64,000 nucleotides of DNA from positions 187,001-251,000 of the forward strand of contig NC_090255.1 in the NCBI RefSeq assembly GCF_037325665.1, in the 5' to 3' direction. Of this stretch, positions 39,401-46,600 are shown in pieces. The first letter of the stretch is position 1; each line of letters starts with the position of its first letter. A model generated the notes under the pieces. The model had not been told where the DNA came from. It ran no database searches and saw only the letters and a list, made by a program, of their open reading frames with translations. The stretch is from Littorina saxatilis. Taxonomy: Eukaryota; Mollusca; Gastropoda; Littorinimorpha; Littorinidae. A program made the translations under genes and the position numbers.

Positions 39401-39814
39401 TGAGAGGAGTTTTGCGCTTGGCATTTTCCAAATAAGGATATCCTACTATGAGTACTACGCTGGAATACTACAATGAATTTTGAAACGGCTACACTGGCTT
39501 CGTCTTTCCTGATCGAAAGGGGGTGTATTGTTGATAATTGTAGATAATAGACTCTGCATTTTAATGGTCAAATGGCGATTTCGGTATAAAAATGTAGACA
39601 AGGACCTTTAACACTGTGTTGTGTTGTTATAACACTGTTTTGTGTTGTGTTGTGTTAACTGTTTTGTGTCGTGTTAACACTGTTGTGGTGTGTTAACACT
39701 GTTGGTGTATCATTTCAGGCCACACAGCGGTGCCAGGACACGTGTCACAAGCTGTATCAAGTTGTACAAGACACGCTCGTCAAATCGGTGGAACAACGGA
39801 TGAATAACTCGTGA
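1556..39814 (+). CDS. EXOSC6: EXOSC6 / MTR3, exosome ring subunit (nine exons)
   Basis: Joining 1556-1642, 9947-10007, 25303-25381, 28017-28191, 29367-29427, 30596-30681, 36222-36281, 36675-36785 and 39719-39814 gives 816 nt: 271 residues plus stop. Human EXOSC6 is about 272. Every junction keeps frame and every intron is GT-AG. Blocks match the family in order: MPDTRRITGPEE at the start, GLISQAKGSAF, YGPHEVARRED, KFAPFSCR, LLEALEPAVRL, ALADAGIEMYDLVV, and a C-terminal helix. Known for the family: an RNase PH fold that lost catalysis and pairs with EXOSC7 (RRP42) in the six-subunit ring of the nuclear and cytoplasmic exosome, which degrades and trims RNA 3' to 5'. The start is the first ATG, in a good context (GCGGCCACCATGC). 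Odd points are the extreme intron load and the tandem repeats spanning several splice sites. I am very sure of the identity; exon borders were set by frame and family match. Confidence 0.95.
1912..2261. mobile_element. PIF/Harbinger-like MITE, copy 1
   Basis: A 350-bp element with inverted ends of about 35 bp (left GGCCACACAAAAAAAGTTGT). It is flanked by TAA at 1909-1911 and 2262-2264, the 3-bp TWA duplication typical of PIF/Harbinger. No coding. It sits at the left edge of the larger TTAA-type element. Confidence 0.8.
2395..2748. mobile_element. PIF/Harbinger-like MITE, copy 2
   Basis: A 354-bp element with the same inverted ends as the copy at 1912, flanked by TTA at 2392-2394 and 2749-2751. 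The sibling of element B near 50,905 reads straight through this point, giving the empty site. Confidence 0.85.
3418..3819 (+). pseudogene. hAT-type N-terminal zinc-finger fragment
   Basis: 134 codons begin MERPAEKRKKAGYG and hold SEWEKTYFGVV, then CVPCGSHIKV...HYDLKQHF..AVHKQ, a C-x2-C...H...H finger of the kind found at the start of hAT transposases. After about residue 92 the frame loses family-like character; another frame there reads TAALTEEDVTQANAMKP, which suggests a frameshift. The rest of a transposase is absent. This is probably a relic inside a non-autonomous copy. Confidence 0.55.
3809..4064. repeat. Subterminal tandem repeat, 3 copies of about 85-95 bp
   Basis: Three diverged units each begin with GTGATC and share TGGACTGTGATTTTTCCTGG and AGTAGTTGTGTGGGTG. 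They lie in the right half of the hAT-like element. Confidence 0.8.
4603..5174. repeat. 62-bp minisatellite, about 9 copies
   Basis: Units contain GTAGTACATGTACCGTCATG at 62-bp spacing (about 4645, 4707 and so on to 5141). The unit includes the right end of element R (GGAGAAAAGTAGTAC), so the array appears to have grown out of a transposon terminus. 5175-5377 holds unique sequence with a few GGGTTTGGGTTTGTGAGCTGG repeats and no gene. Confidence 0.9.
5649..6398. repeat. 82-bp minisatellite, about 9 copies
   Basis: Units begin CCACTTTGATTTGACAAAGA and contain TTGAAGTTGAGACTATCCT. They are nearly identical, varying at one A/G site, which points to recent expansion inside the foldback element. 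Confidence 0.95.
6410..6541. repeat. 44-bp tandem repeat, 3 identical copies
   Basis: ATTGTGTATAATTAAAGAAT and the following 24 bases are repeated three times without change. Confidence 0.95.
6820..9681. mobile_element. hAT-like non-autonomous element carrying a 1.9-kb satellite
   Basis: The ends CAAGGATGTCG (6820) and CAACATCCCTG (9671-9681) are inverted, and flanked by CCCTTT at 6814-6819 and 9682-9687 (an imperfect 8-bp repeat). The empty site is visible in the sibling near 49,072. A 66-codon frame at 7223-7423 (MPPKKKLKPAKEQQKLNTFG) recalls the basic N-terminus of some transposases but is too short to assign. Confidence 0.65.
7551..9410. repeat. 20-bp satellite, 93 copies
   Basis: The unit is TCATGCAGTTTGTGTGCCAA with a frequent G/A variant at position 5, a C/T variant near the end, and a block of five copies ending CAGTG at 7861-7960. 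The unit has no stop in any forward frame, so all three + frames stay open for about 635 codons. The reverse strand has a stop in the unit. Not coding. Confidence 0.97.
9705..9740. repeat. Interstitial telomere-like TTAGGG repeats
   Basis: Degenerate GGGTTAGG repeats lie inside element E and recur in its siblings, so they belong to the element rather than to a chromosome end. Confidence 0.8.
9947..10007 (+). CDS. EXOSC6: EXOSC6 exon 2 (residues 30-49 plus 1 nt)
   Basis: The exon follows TTTTTTCCAG and encodes AFSDGKRRDGRKAEADHRPV, the RRDGR..RP block that precedes the first RNase PH strand. It ends with one extra T before the donor GTAAGT (10008). That T completes the Phe codon with exon 3 (RPV-F-LKAG). 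Confidence 0.92.
10987..12561 (+). pseudogene. Tigger-like (pogo superfamily) transposase, frameshifted
   Basis: It starts MSKKPKTRTLTLKQKINI, a CENP-B/psq-type helix-turn-helix ending TIAEEHKIPKSTLSGIM. Next come a CENP-B HTH2 region (LLEWFSAARAANVPMTGNIL...WHHFKRRH-like) and a DDE_1 domain. All three acidic residues are visible: CNVDESGFWKLLPE (near 11,490), LLVLDNCSAH (near 11,800) and LQPLDQGII (near 11,905). The C-terminal part 12031-12561 is an intact acidic stretch (TLKQAWGHVTTRTIANCFRK, then ISRKDLLESLQKVD). Domains fall in at least three frames with stops at 11140 and near 11845, so it cannot make an active enzyme. An AG at 10966-10967 just upstream may be a splice acceptor for a leader exon. 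Confidence 0.9.
12617..13456 (+). pseudogene. OTU-type cysteine protease frame inside the Tigger element
   Basis: One reading frame runs from 12617 to 13456, broken only by a TAA at 12866-12868. The first part is acidic and repetitive (NDSYTTEREEYS-like). From 12869 come 195 codons with a clear OTU domain: DTIVGDGNCFYRALS (Cys nucleophile near residue 79), WGSNVEILAAASMF, and IYLRNVCAHFERVV (catalytic His). Known for OTU: deubiquitinase-type peptidases. The transposase frame runs into matching acidic text (EEGESDE) just after its stop at 12561, so the two may once have formed one polyprotein; this is inference. An alternative is a separate second gene of the transposon. The OTU domain itself looks unbroken. 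Confidence 0.85.
13632..14401. mobile_element. TA-type MITE nested in the Tigger element
   Basis: The ends CAGTCGAACTCGCTTAAG and CTTAAAACGAACACGC-like text are inverted (right end AAGTGGGTTCGACTG). TA flanks lie at 13630-13631 and 14402-14403. It is 770 bp without coding and shares end design with pogo/Tigger elements, so it is likely mobilised by one. Confidence 0.8.
14548..14632. repeat. (CA)n microsatellite
   Basis: About 42 uninterrupted AC units followed by a short GA run. Confidence 0.95.
15201..15437. repeat. 40-bp minisatellite, 6 copies
   Basis: GTGGAAAGCATGGTAACCAA plus 20 bases, six identical copies. 14835-15200 upstream is AT-rich sequence with no gene seen. Confidence 0.95.
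15461..17742. repeat. Compound (CA)n-GCCAAAA minisatellite, about 2.3 kb
   Basis: Units of 16-22 bp made of a CA run of varying length plus CGCCAAAA or TGCCAAAA. Because CA repeats lack stops on either strand, frames of about 800 codons are open on both strands (Thr-His and Cys-Val repeats). Not coding. Rare marker units (ACACCAAAA, ACACCCACAC) recur about every 242 bp, indicating higher-order duplication. Confidence 0.97.
17814..19414 (-). repeat. LTR, left copy (3' LTR in element sense)
   Basis: 1601 bp, TG...CA ends, near-identical to the copy at 21859. Confidence 0.88.
21859..23459 (-). repeat. LTR, right copy (5' LTR in element sense)
   Basis: 1601 bp, TG...CA ends; the putative primer-binding site is at 21835-21857 just inside it. 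Confidence 0.88.
23600..23632. repeat. Short CCCTAA-type repeats
   Basis: About four CTAACC units next to the LTR element. 23464-23690 otherwise shows no gene. Confidence 0.6.
23691..24154. repeat. 41-bp minisatellite, about 11 copies
   Basis: AGTCTGAGAAGAGGAGTAGA plus 21 bases, near-identical copies in EXOSC6 intron 2. Confidence 0.95.
24239..24922. repeat. 56-bp minisatellite, about 12 copies
   Basis: CAAAAGATACACGCAGACAG plus 36 bases, with A/C variation at two sites. 24923-24998 is unique intron sequence. Confidence 0.95.
25000..25302 (+). repeat. 60-bp repeats spanning the exon 3 acceptor
   Basis: Units contain GATTTGTTTCAG followed by TTTTGAAGGCAGGCCTCAT, which is the real exon 3 acceptor plus the first 19 exon bases. 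Five upstream units (some with small deletions) precede the true acceptor at 25301-25302, leaving at least three full decoy acceptors. Confidence 0.88.
25303..25381 (+). CDS. EXOSC6: EXOSC6 exon 3
   Basis: Encodes (F)LKAGLISQAKGSAFAEL and DKTKVVCA, the first RNase PH strands of MTR3. Acceptor GTTTCAG; donor GTAAGT at 25382. It begins and ends in phases that join exon 2 (T|TT) and exon 4 (GT|G). Confidence 0.95.
25391..25585. repeat. 37-38-bp minisatellite, 5 copies
   Basis: CTGAAAGGTTTATACTGTGA plus GGCTTTTCTCTT, starting just after the exon 3 donor. Confidence 0.9.
25590..27985. repeat. 37-bp minisatellite, about 64 copies
   Basis: Units ACCTGTGTTTGTCAGACATG plus 17 bases fill nearly all of intron 3 and fade into degenerate copies just before exon 4. 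Each unit has a TTTGTCAG that resembles an acceptor. A segment of about 600 bp is duplicated at 701-bp spacing (the marker ACCTGTTAGTCAG at 26853 and 27554). Confidence 0.95.
28017..28191 (+). CDS. EXOSC6: EXOSC6 exon 4 (largest exon)
   Basis: Encodes (V)YGPHEVARREDFSMQGQI, then KFAPFSCRVRRQ and LLEALEPAVRL, the most conserved MTR3 block. Acceptor CTTACCTCGACAG; donor GTCAGT at 28192. A frame continuing upstream (GGVITVTC) is intron: joining exon 3 at 28017 gives the family sequence CAVYGPHE. Confidence 0.95.
28137..28305 (+). repeat. Duplication of the exon 4 end and its donor
   Basis: About 66 bp (28137-28202) comprising the last 55 exon bases, the donor and some intron recur at 28240-28305. 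A poly-G run (28205-28232) lies between. The second copy keeps the GTCAGT donor, giving an alternative 5' splice site 103 bp downstream. Reading through would cross the poly-G run. Confidence 0.9.
28808..29335. repeat. 16-bp pyrimidine-rich minisatellite, about 32 copies
   Basis: TACCTTATCCTTATTC/ATAC units end about 30 bp before the exon 5 acceptor, so the polypyrimidine region appears expanded. Frames open across it are not coding. 28390-28800 is intron sequence without a gene. Confidence 0.92.
29367..29427 (+). CDS. EXOSC6: EXOSC6 exon 5
   Basis: Encodes DSFPKSQVDVFVTVLENDGS plus one base. Acceptor TGTTTGACAG; donor GTGAGT at 29428. Confidence 0.95.
30285..30595 (+). repeat. About 49-bp repeats spanning the exon 6 acceptor
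   Basis: Six units carry TTGTTACAG followed by CTTTGTCAGCAGCAATAA, closely matching the real acceptor and exon start CTTTGTCTGCGGCGATAA. Each is a decoy acceptor with 18 exon-like bases. 29430-30284 is intron sequence; no gene seen. Confidence 0.92.
30596..30681 (+). CDS. EXOSC6: EXOSC6 exon 6
   Basis: Encodes (A)LSAAITCASLALADAG and IEMYDLVVACTA, a family hallmark. Acceptor TTGTTACAG; donor GTGAGT at 30682. Confidence 0.96.
30699..31670 (+). repeat. Donor-side repeats after exon 6
   Basis: GTGTGCAATAATGATTAATTCT units of 22 bp (30699-30945) begin 17 bp after the donor. At 30970-31020 and 31606-31670 there are diverged copies of the exon 6 end plus donor (CCTGGTTGTAGCATGAACTG then CAGTGAGTCTTGTC). 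Element R copy 2 has inserted within. Confidence 0.85.
31035..31508. mobile_element. TIR element R, copy 2 (unbroken)
   Basis: Inverted ends GGTACTACTTGTCTCCGAAAA-like; 474 bp without coding. GATTCTGTG lies on both sides but also belongs to the host tandem repeat, so the duplication length is uncertain. It serves as the empty site for the nest at 1908-4551. Confidence 0.75.
31825..32128 (+). mobile_element. tRNA-derived SINE, copy 1
   Basis: 304 bp. The tRNA-like head has an A box (TTGGCCTAGTGG) and a B box (GGTTCGAACCC), followed by a body ending in an A-rich tail. A 12-bp duplication ACCTATGTCTGG lies at 31813-31824 and 32129-32140. Same family as 57379-57685. Confidence 0.93.
32179..32931. 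repeat. Dispersed repeat with GGCC-rich head and internal duplication
   Basis: It begins GAGTCACTTGAGAAAAAGTG and holds a run of CCGGCCGG palindromes (32227-32292). It then has two similar blocks at about 32292-32415 and 32605-32735 sharing GGACTTTTCTCGGAAACTAT-like text and GACCTTTGACCTTTTTCAAG. It ends in CGAAAGTGACTCG. Class unknown. Confidence 0.7.
32940..34624. repeat. Two copies of an unclassified dispersed repeat with G-rich filler
   Basis: AGCCCGGCTTCGCCCGGG near 32,950 and ACCCGGCTTCGCCCGGGG near 34,012 start two copies. They share about 240 bp (33053-33297 and 34252-34497, including GGGAGGTCCATAATCTGAGA) and end in GATCACAGACAGACA plus CA runs. Between lie a GGT/GGG-rich stretch (33595-33780) and a poly-G run (33840-33864). 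It could be the 3' part of a LINE or SINE; not resolved. Confidence 0.6.
36222..36281 (+). CDS. EXOSC6: EXOSC6 exon 7
   Basis: Encodes RIHGTSILVDPSFSEENLKT (compare the LLDPTRLEE block of human). Acceptor TTGTTTGCAG; donor GTGAGT at 36282. Confidence 0.93.
36298..36498. repeat. (CA)n microsatellite, interrupted
   Basis: About 200 bp of AC repeats just after exon 7. The 126-codon and 99-codon frames across it are by-products. Confidence 0.95.
36675..36785 (+). CDS. EXOSC6: EXOSC6 exon 8
   Basis: Encodes VSGEKPGGQVTLGFMPSLRQ and VSALCYHGDTDLDVLSQ, the last RNase PH strands. Acceptor TTATTACAG; donor GTGACT at 36786. Confidence 0.95.
37025..39060 (+). repeat. EXOSC6: Array of 15 decoy copies of the exon 9 start
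   Basis: Units of about 95-240 bp each hold an acceptor (ATCATTTCAG or near) followed by the first 48 bases of exon 9, ending at CAAGTTGTA. They are linked by TTAACACTGTGTTGTGGTGT repeats. Exon-like starts lie at about 37085, 37183, 37420, 37539, 37603, 37701, 37798, 38235, 38364, 38481, 38579, 38677, 38773, 38870 and 38988. Most read CQSTCHKLYQVV where the true exon reads CQDTCHKLYQVV. They lack the rest of the exon and its stop. Confidence 0.93.
39077..39607. mobile_element. TTAA-type MITE inserted in the decoy array
   Basis: The ends AGGTGGTCGTCTACATTTTT and its near complement are flanked by TTAA at 39073-39076 and 39608-39611. 531 bp, no convincing coding (a 69-codon frame only). A different family from the element at 2264. 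Confidence 0.85.
39719..39814 (+). CDS. EXOSC6: EXOSC6 exon 9 (last exon, stop TGA)
   Basis: Encodes ATQRCQDTCHKLYQVVQDTL and VKSVEQRMNNS, the C-terminal helix. Acceptor ATCATTTCAG. Stop at 39812-39814. Confidence 0.95.
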   Translation, partial: ATQRCQDTCHKLYQVVQDTLVKSVEQRMNNS

Positions 39815-39855
39815 CTCTTATTATGTGAATTAAAACTTGTGACTTTTGTGATGTG

Positions 39856-40016
39856 AATAAATGTGTTGTGGAACAACAGAGAGAAAAAAATATTTGACTG
39901 TTTTATGATGTTAATAAATGTTAGGTGGCTCACTTGGGCTGCTGTTTTATGATGTGAATAAATGTTTGGTGGCTCACTTGGGCTGCTGTATTTTTAAGCC
40001 GCCTTTATGTAATAAA
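39856..40016 (+). terminator. EXOSC6: EXOSC6 polyadenylation signals
   Basis: AATAAA occurs at 39856, 39913, 39957 and 40011, the middle two within a short duplication (GGTGGCTCACTTGGGCTGCT). The first is 42 bases after the stop, so the 3' UTR may be very short. 40020-41130 downstream holds no gene I can support. Confidence 0.7.
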
Positions 40017-41137
40017 GGGGTTCACTAGATTTGCTCTGTTTGTTTGTCCGGGTTGCATTTTTTTGTCAGTTTGTTTTTTGGTCTACAGGTAAGACTTGTA
40101 TCTCTGGTACTCAGGGGTCAATTGAGCTCAAATGTGGCGAGTAGCTTGAAATTGTTAGGCATAGGGTGTGTGCAAAACATTATGTTCCTAACGGTAGTCA
40201 AACGGAAGATAATAGCTTTTACCGCCTTTACAAACCCAGCCAGGGGAAAAAAACAAATTAAAGGTTTCACATGAGGAAGCGCGTCTCAACCTAACACTTG
40301 ACGTCGAAGAAATGTGCAGTAAGCAATTTAGAATCCATTAACAGCTAGTGTGAGTTTTATTCATGAAGCATGGGTGTTTTCACGAAGCATATGGGTGTGT
40401 AAACTACTCAGATTATATATTTTTGAAGCCGTCTGAGCTGTTTTCCAAGACGTTTTCAAGTGAAGGTGCACGCGTACTTCTTGGTTTGAAACTCCTGAAT
40501 CACTCGCACATTGATCGGTTTTGGGAATTCCCGTTGTGTCCTGATCTAAAAATAATGGATCCATAAAAAAAAATGTTATCTTGACCCCGTTAAGGTCAAT
40601 GCTTGTTAGACTGGTTGTTGATCGATGTAAACACAGCAACAAACAGCTAGACCTTCTAAACAATGCACAACAACAAACATCGATAAACTGGCCGACCAAA
40701 AAGCAACACAAACAAACTTCGCAGTAATCAGAAAAACTGCACATGCAGAAAGATGTATGTTCAATCAAATATATTTTATCCCCGAGTACGCAGTAGGAGG
40801 GTCCAGCAGACTTTAATTGTGTGTCTGTGTATCTGTCTGTCTGTCTGTCTCGACTTAACAGCTTATTGCTGGGAAACTACTGGGCGCAGTTCTTTCAAAA
40901 GTTGATACACTAACTTGATAATAGGTCCGATTGATCGTATTAAAACTTCATAATGTTACCTGGGACCTAAGCGACCAGCCTCAGCCGAACACGTCACGGA
41001 GTGACGAGAAAAGCGTGATTTACAAGCCAGCCAGCGGGTGCGGGGATTTGGTCTCGGCAAAGAAACAACAATGCAGTGTTTGTCTCGGTGAGACTGAAAG
41101 AGAGACGAGAGAGAGCGACAGGGACACACAGTGACCA

Positions 41138-41355
41138 AAGTGATCCGGGTTCAATTCCCGGCATGGGCGGTCTATTTTTTTTTTTTTTTTTAATTCTTGT
41201 TTACTATTGTTTATTATGAACGTTTTAATGTTTTATTTTACTGTAATAGTTTTTTTTAATTGTGTAAAATAAATTTTTTTTTTTTTTTTTTTAAATCCAA
41301 GTGATCCGGGTTCGATTCCCGGCATGGGCGGTCTATTTTTTTTTTTTTTTTTTTT
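41138..41355 (+). repeat. Two tRNA T-arm-like modules with T runs
   Basis: GTGATCCGGGTTCAATTCCC (about 41142) and GTGATCCGGGTTCGATTCCC (about 41302) each continue GGCATGGGCGGTC, then a run of T. GGTTCGATTCC matches a Pol III B box and the T run a Pol III stop, but no A box or full cloverleaf is seen. Probably SINE or tRNA-derived fragments, tandemly duplicated. Confidence 0.55.
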
Positions 41356-41639
41356 AATTCTTGTTTTACTCTAATAATTTTTTTTATAATTTTTTTTAAT
41401 CCACGTGCACAAGACAAAAACTTTCATACTGGGGGAGCGTACTCGGGTCCAGCGCCAGCGTTTTTTATTTACTGTGCAACATTGTGAGAACTTTGTGCAA
41501 CATTGTACATTGTGTTGTGTGCAACGGATGCTCCATGTGTTGTGTGCGACGGATGCTCCGTACGTTATACCCCACGCTGGTGACCCCCCTCCCCAGTGGC
41601 GGCGTTGTAACACATCGAGTGACACCCGTGTCCCGGCAG

Positions 41640-43512
41640 AGTGAAACAGCACTGTCAAAGACATCAATACAAAGTATATAGAGTGAAACAGCACTGTCAA
41701 ACACATCAATACAAAGTATATAGAGTGAAACAGCACTGTCAAACACATCAATAATATATAGAGTGAAACAGCACTGTCAAACACATCAATACAAAGTATA
41801 TAGAGTGAAACACATCAATAGTATATAGAGTGAAACAGCACTGTCAAACACATCAATACAAAGTATATAGAGTGAAACACATCAATAGTATATAGAGTGA
41901 AACAACACTGTCAAACACATCAATAATATATAGAGTGAAACAGCACTGTCAAACACATCAATAATATATATAGAGTGAAACAGCACTGTCAAACACATCA
42001 ATAATATATATAGAGTGAAACAGCACTGTCAAACACATCAATAATATATAGAGTGAAATAGCACTGTCAAACACATCAATACAAAGTATATAGAGTGAAA
42101 CAGCACTGTCAAACACATCAATAATATATATAGAGTGAAACAGCACTGTCAAACACATCAATACAAAGTATATAGAGTGAAACAGCACTGTCAAACACAT
42201 CAATACAAAGTATATAGAGTGAAACACATCAATAATATATAGAGTGAAACAGCACTGTCAAACACATCAATACAAAGTATATAGAGTGAAACAGCACTGT
42301 CAAACACATCAATAATATATATAGAGTGAAACAGCACTGTCAAACACATCAATAATATATATAGAGTGAAACAGCACTGTCAAACACATCAATACAAAGT
42401 ATATAGAGTGAAACAGCACTGTCAAACACATCAATACAAAGTATATAGAGTGAAACAGCACTGTCAAACACATCAATACAAAGTATATAGAGTGAAACAG
42501 CACTGTCAAACACATCAATACAAAGTATATAGAGTGAAACAGCACTGTCAAACACATCAATAATATATAGAGTGAAATAGCACTGTCAAACACATCAATA
42601 CAAAGTATATAGAGTGAAACAGCACTGTCAAACACATCAATAATATATAGAGTGAAACAGCACTGTCAAACACATCAATACAAAGTATATAGAGTGAAAC
42701 AGCACTGTCAAACACATCAATAATATATAGAGTGAAACAGCACTGTCAAACACATCAATACAAAGTATATAGAGTGAAACACATCAATAATATATAGAGT
42801 GAAACAGCACTGTCAAACACATCAATACAAAGTATATAGAGTGAAACAGCACTGTCAAACACATCAATAATATATATAGAGTGAAACAGCACTGTCAAAC
42901 ACATCAATAATATATAGAGTGAAATAGCACTGTCAAACACATCAATACAAAGTATATAGAGTGAAACAGCACTGTCAAACACATCAATAATATATATAGA
43001 GTGAAACAGCACTGTCAAACACATCAATATATATATAGAGCTAAACAGCACTGTCAAACACATCAATATGAATATATAGAGCTAAACATGCACTGTCAAA
43101 CACATCAATATAATATATAGAGTGAAACAGCACTGTCAGCACTGTCAAACACATCAATAATATATAGAGTGAAACAGCACTGTCAAACACATCAATATAA
43201 TATATAGAGCTAAACAGCACTGTCAAACACATCAATATAATATATAGAGCTAAACAGCACTGTCAAACACATCAATAATATATAGAGTGAAACAGCACTG
43301 TCAAACACATCAATATAATATATAGAGCTAAACAGCACTGTCAAACACATCAATATAATATATAGAGTGAAACAGCACTGTCAAACACATCAATATAATA
43401 TATAGAGTGAAACAGCACTGTCAAACACATCAATATAATATATAGAGCTAAACAGGCACTGTCAAACACATCAATATAATATATAGAGCTAAACATGCAC
43501 TGTCAAACACAT
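41640..43512. repeat. 41-bp AT-rich minisatellite, left part
   Basis: Units TATAGAGTGAAACAGCACTG plus TCAAACACATCAAT and a variable ACAAAGTA or ATAT linker, about 45 copies with shortened variants. Later copies read GAGCTAAACA. The array resumes at 47787-48113, with stray copies at 53987-54075. Confidence 0.95.
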
Positions 43513-43634
43513 GGGGTTGACACGTGCCTCGACCTTGTGTCTTGACCGTATGTGGTTTTTTTCTTCCACCCTGGCTTGCCCCACGGACTCTGAATTTTGA
43601 TCGTGATTTCAACAATATGTAATCTACCTTCGCC

Positions 43635-46600
43635 ATGGCTTTATCAGTCTGTTCGATAAACATACATGGTTTACGGAACAGGACAAAACGCAAAACTATT
43701 TTTCATAATCTTAAAAAGAATGGATTTGATATTGTATGTTTGCAGGAAACCTACATAACAGACAGTGACGTTGAACAGTGGGAAAGGGAATGGGGAGGGA
43801 AAATCTTCCACGTTTCCTCTACCAGCCATAGTCTTGGACAAGTCATTTTAGTGAAAAAATCCTTTGCTTATGACGTTGCATGTGTTGTAAAATCTAAAAG
43901 AGTGCTTGAATTGGAAATCCACGCAGATGAAGAAAGTATATATATTTTTAACGTCTACAGTCCAAATGAAGTTCATGAGAAAAGGCTTTTTTACGAATTC
44001 CTCTCCAACTGTCTAAATGAGCGAATTTATGAGAAAAAAATTGTCTGTGGAGATTTTAATTGTGTACTTGATAATCAATTAGATATCATAAGCGGCGGAA
44101 AGCATAACAACACAGATGTTGAAATGTTTAAGACGATGTTGACTAAATGTGCATTAAACGATTTGTGGCGTTTGGCACATGGAGACGACAAGGAGTTTAC
44201 ATGGTACCGGAAAACTCCTTTCATAGCAAGAAGATTGGATTATATACTTGTGTCGGATAACATTTTAAATCGTGCACATGAGTGCGAAATTCAATCCGTT
44301 GCCCAGAGCGACCATAGAATGGTTAGAATGAAATACAGTCTGACTCATATGGAGAGAGGCCCGTCATACTGGAAATTTAACGACAGTTTATTGAAAGATA
44401 GAGTGTTTGTTGAAGGTTTAAACACCTTTTTGGAGAATTATGACAACGAGTATCTTGATTTTGATTCACAAGTTAAATGGGACCTATGTAAAATAAAAAT
44501 TAAAGAATTTTCTATTGACTATTGTAAATGTAAAAAACGGCAAACAGTTGTAGACCAACAACAAATGCAAAAGGATTTGAATCAATTAGATAAACAGATA
44601 TCCATGCACCCTGAAAATTCAACATTTATTGTTGAAAAGGAAAAATTAAAAGCAAAGTTGGAAATATATGATATTCAAAAGGCAAAGAGTGCTCAAATTC
44701 GATCCCGTGAAAAATATATCGAAGAAGGTGAAAAGAATACAAAATATTTTCTAAATATGGAAAAAGTGAAAGCTAATTTAAAATGTATGGACAGATTAAT
44801 TGATGAAAATGGCTCTCAGATAACGACGCAAAAAGGTATTTTACAGGAGCAAGTGAGATTTTACAATAACGTGTTTGATAAAAATGGGAATTTTGTTGAG
44901 GAGGATGCTGAAAGTAAAGTTCTTAATTTAAATATTCCTCAGTTAAATGACGAACACAAATATGTTTTGGAAACTGATTTTACCGTGTTAGAAATCGGCA
45001 GGGCGCTGTATCTATTAAAAAATGGTTCGTCACCAGGTTTAGACGGATTGACTACAAGTTTCATGAAATTTTTTTGGCCTAAAGTAAAAAATATGGTGGT
45101 TAATTCCCTTCAAAATGCATTTAGAGTCGGTGAATTGTCAGATACTCAGAAAAGAGCAGTTATCACGTTAATTCATAAGGGTAAAGATTTGCCGAGAGAT
45201 AGCCTTAAGAATTGGAGACCTATATCTGTAACCAATACAGATTATAAAATGCTGGCAAAATGTTTATCGCAGCGCTTATCTGGTGTTATTTCTGACCTCG
45301 TGTCGGAAGATCAGACAGGATTTATTAAGGGAAGAAAGGCAAGTAACTTGATTAGATTAATCGATGATGTCATTAATTACGCAAATGAAAGAAATCAACC
45401 CGGTATATTACTTGCCCTTGACTACGCCCGAGCCTACGATTCCATCTCAAAAGACTATGTGGTCTGGTCCTTTAAAAAATTTGGTTTTGGCGAAAAATTT
45501 GTGAAATGGATTAAAGTTCTAATGACAAACACCACGAGCTGCATAAATTATATGGGCTGGATTTCGGAAGAAATAAGTGTGAATTCCGGAATCCGTCAGG
45601 GATGTCCCCTCTCACCTTTGGCCTTCGTGCTTGCTGTAGAATTATTAGCAATCAAAATCCGAAGTCACCCCAATATTAAAGGATTTGCCTTACCAGATGT
45701 AGATTTTGCAGAACAAACATCGCGTATCCTGAAACTGGCTATGTACGCCGATGATATAACTGTTTTACTTCAAGATAAAAACGACATGGAAACGGTTTTG
45801 GAAATCATTGATGATTTCTCCAATATATCTCGCTTAAAATTAAATAAAAGTAAAACGGAAGCAATGTGGTTGGGATCGCGTAAAAACTGTCAAGAGAAAT
45901 ATTGCGATATTAAATGGAATACCCAGGTTAAAATCATGGGAATTATTTTTAAAAATGACATCCCGGCCTCTGAAATTATGGAAAATTGGTCCAAAAGACT
46001 TGAAAAAGTTGAACAAATCATTTGCAGATGGTCAAGAAGGAATTTAAGTATAAGCGGCAAATTGTGTATTATTAAGTCCTTCTTAGTTTCACAATTTGTT
46101 TACGCTATGCAGGCGCTTCTTGCCCCTGTTAAAGTTCTCGATAAGCTGAATACTATTTTGTTCAGATTTCTCTGGAAAAGGAAGTATTCAAATACAAAAG
46201 CCTTTGAAAAAGTTAAACGAAATGTATTGTGTAATGTGGTGGAAGAAGGTGGTATTAACATGATAAACGTCCACGATATGCAGACTTCTTTTTTACTCAC
46301 ATGGGCAGCAAAACTTCAACAACAAAAATATGAACCGTGGACAACGATTCCATTAAGTCTTTATCAGGTATTGGGAAGAAATTTACTTTGTTTTAAAGCC
46401 ACAACACCACTAAAACTGTTTCAAGGTATTGAATGCATTCGATCAAACTTTTGGAAAGAAGTTCTCTTAAAATGGATCCATAATAAAGCATTGATTTATG
46501 AGAGAGAAGATCGCTTTGGTGATCAATGTTTATGGAACAATATAAATGTGATGTATAAAAATAAAAGCTTATATTTTAAAAAATGGATAGAAGCACACTT

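Noticed and set aside
40361-40768. 135-codon minus-strand frame
   Set aside because: Considered as a further exon of the secreted gene, but it lacks a consistent acceptor, phase or conserved cysteine pattern.
41371-43235. Frames of FDSAVSLYILCIDV type
   Set aside because: Translations of the 41-bp minisatellite; they start and stop with unit variants.
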